64,000 nucleotides of DNA from Prodigiosinella aquatilis (GTDB lineage: Bacteria > Pseudomonadota > Gammaproteobacteria > Enterobacterales > Enterobacteriaceae): positions 2,666,001 to 2,730,000 of the forward strand of contig CP128857.1 of NCBI GenBank assembly GCA_030388725.1. Reading direction: 5' to 3'. The notes beneath the pieces are model-generated. The model did no database searches. It saw only the letters and a list, made by a program, of their open reading frames with translations, and had not been told where the DNA came from. Positions 63,058-64,000 of the stretch are shown here, piece after piece. A program made the position numbers and the translations under genes. Each line of letters opens with the position of its first letter. The first letter of the stretch is position 1.

Positions 63058-63167
63058 GATATATATCCTTTAAAAATCGACACTGGTTAGCAGTGTGCTG
63101 GCAGTATGCGTGTTGAATCTGGTTATTTTCAACTTTCTTTGTCGCTTTAAGCAAACTAACCCTATGG

Positions 63168-64000
63168 TTATACAGAAAATGCTGTAGCGGACATTCCCAG
63201 CTGACGCCCGGCAGCGACAATTCTCTGCCATTCCTGATCTGAAACCGTTACACCAACCTCGGTACGCTGTTGCCGTGTCTGTATCTCCGGCTCACCCGCA
63301 ATCAATATTGGTGTATTCGGATCCGTGGCTTTTGAGGAACGGACGTACTCCAGCATGTCATCATATTCCCGTTGCAGCCACTCCATGGCAACCAGCTGAG
63401 AAGGATCGATCACAATGGTCGTCATGTTGTTCACAATTGCTCCCTGGCGTTGGTTGTTTGGCTGAACCGTTCCCCCACCAGACAAAATACCGGCCAGCAA
63501 CTCTGCCGCCAGTACCAGTCCACCGCCTTTATGCAGAGCAATCGGCCTCAGCGCGCCGGTACTTTCGCCCTCCCACATAACACGGGGATCGTTGGTCGGA
63601 TGCCCTTTCTGGTCCAGCATGACATCGTCATCAAATTTTTTGCCAGCCAGATAAGCCACCCGTGTTTTCCCCAACGCGACCATGCTGGTAGCAAAATCAA
63701 GAATAAACGCTGGGTGCTCGTGAGTGCCAGGGAAAGCAATACAAATCGGATTGGTTCCGAAACGCGCTTCGCTGCCACCAAAAGGTGCAACCAGCGGCGG
63801 CAGGTCATTAACGTTAACAAAGTGGATGGCTATCATGCCGGCCTCGGCCGCCATTTCTCCATACGTTCCAATTCGGCCAAGATGGCAAGTCGATGATAAT
63901 GTCATCAGGCAGACACCGGTTGTTTTTACTCGCTCAATAGCAGCTTGCATCGCCTCTTTCCCGGTACGCTGACCGAAGCCACGATCACCGGCAAACTGTA
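63168..64000 (-). CDS. Ldh-family NAD(P)-dependent dehydrogenase, N-terminus outside window
   Basis: Only the C-terminal 277 residues are present; the frame stays open to the window edge (FAGDRGFGQRTGKEAMQ). It belongs to the malate/L-lactate/ureidoglycolate dehydrogenase family (type 2, Ldh2), not the classical Rossmann lactate dehydrogenases. Visible are STCHLGRIGTYGEMAAEAGM, ARFGTNPICIAFPG and DFATSMVALGKTRVA, all conserved with E. coli YbiC (HcxB). It probably reduces or oxidises a 2-hydroxy acid. It is not next to hinT in E. coli, so it marks another change in gene order. Confidence 0.85.
   Translation of the reverse strand, partial: QFAGDRGFGQRTGKEAMQAAIERVKTTGVCLMTLSSTCHLGRIGTYGEMAAEAGMIAIHFVNVNDLPPLVAPFGGSEARFGTNPICIAFPGTHEHPAFILDFATSMVALGKTRVAYLAGKKFDDDVMLDQKGHPTNDPRVMWEGESTGALRPIALHKGGGLVLAAELLAGILSGGGTVQPNNQRQGAIVNNMTTIVIDPSQLVAMEWLQREYDDMLEYVRSSKATDPNTPILIAGEPEIQTRQQRTEVGVTVSDQEWQRIVAAGRQLGMSATAFSV

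Overview
The window reads as a chromosomal segment of a gammaproteobacterium of the order Enterobacterales. Almost every gene has a close, syntenic counterpart in Escherichia coli, but the blocks are joined differently. Gene content and style (a GH31/MFS/LacI sugar locus, a CSS-EAL phosphodiesterase, a tandem OmpF-type porin pair) suggest a Pectobacteriaceae-like lineage. That is inference; no genus can be fixed from what is visible.

Layout: (1) 1-5.4 kb, the E. coli '38 min' set: end of ydiK, the sRNA RprA, ppsA, its regulator ppsR, and aroH. (2) 5.4-31 kb, the E. coli '21 min' set: rmf, pqiABC, uup, rlmKL, ycbX, zapC, pyrD, a frameshifted pepN, pncB, asnS, two tandem ompF-type porins, aspC, gloC, mepK, ldtD. 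(3) 31.5-38.4 kb, back to the 38 min set: selO, a YdiV-type degenerate EAL protein, lplA (an extra gene here), nlpC, btuD, btuE, btuC. (4) 38.6-64 kb, the E. coli '25 min' set: cobB, nagK, lolE, lolD, lolC, mfd, then accessory cargo (CSS-EAL phosphodiesterase, yegD, an arylamine N-acetyltransferase, GH31 glycosidase, MFS transporter, LacI regulator), then ycfJ, ndh, ycfP, nagZ, thiK, lpoB, hinT and the start of an Ldh-family dehydrogenase cut by the window end.

Common themes are the envelope (PqiABC, LolCDE, LdtD, MepK, NlpC, NagK, NagZ, LpoB, porins), central metabolism with classical regulation (Cra-like site at ppsA, PurR box and C-rich start hairpin at pyrD, two FNR-like boxes at ndh, candidate NadR box at pncB), and c-di-GMP or motility control (YdiV-like and CSS-EAL proteins).

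The most unusual stretch is 22.7-26.3 kb. Two porin genes, about 93% identical as mature proteins, flank a 1.2 kb intergenic region that holds two unrelated simple-sequence arrays: 21 copies of a heptamer and 65 perfect copies of a hexamer. The second porin carries about ten fewer net negative charges than the first. The other clear anomaly is a one-base deletion in a G run that splits pepN. I found no CRISPR array, prophage, insertion sequence or tRNA gene, and no convincing new multi-gene defence system.
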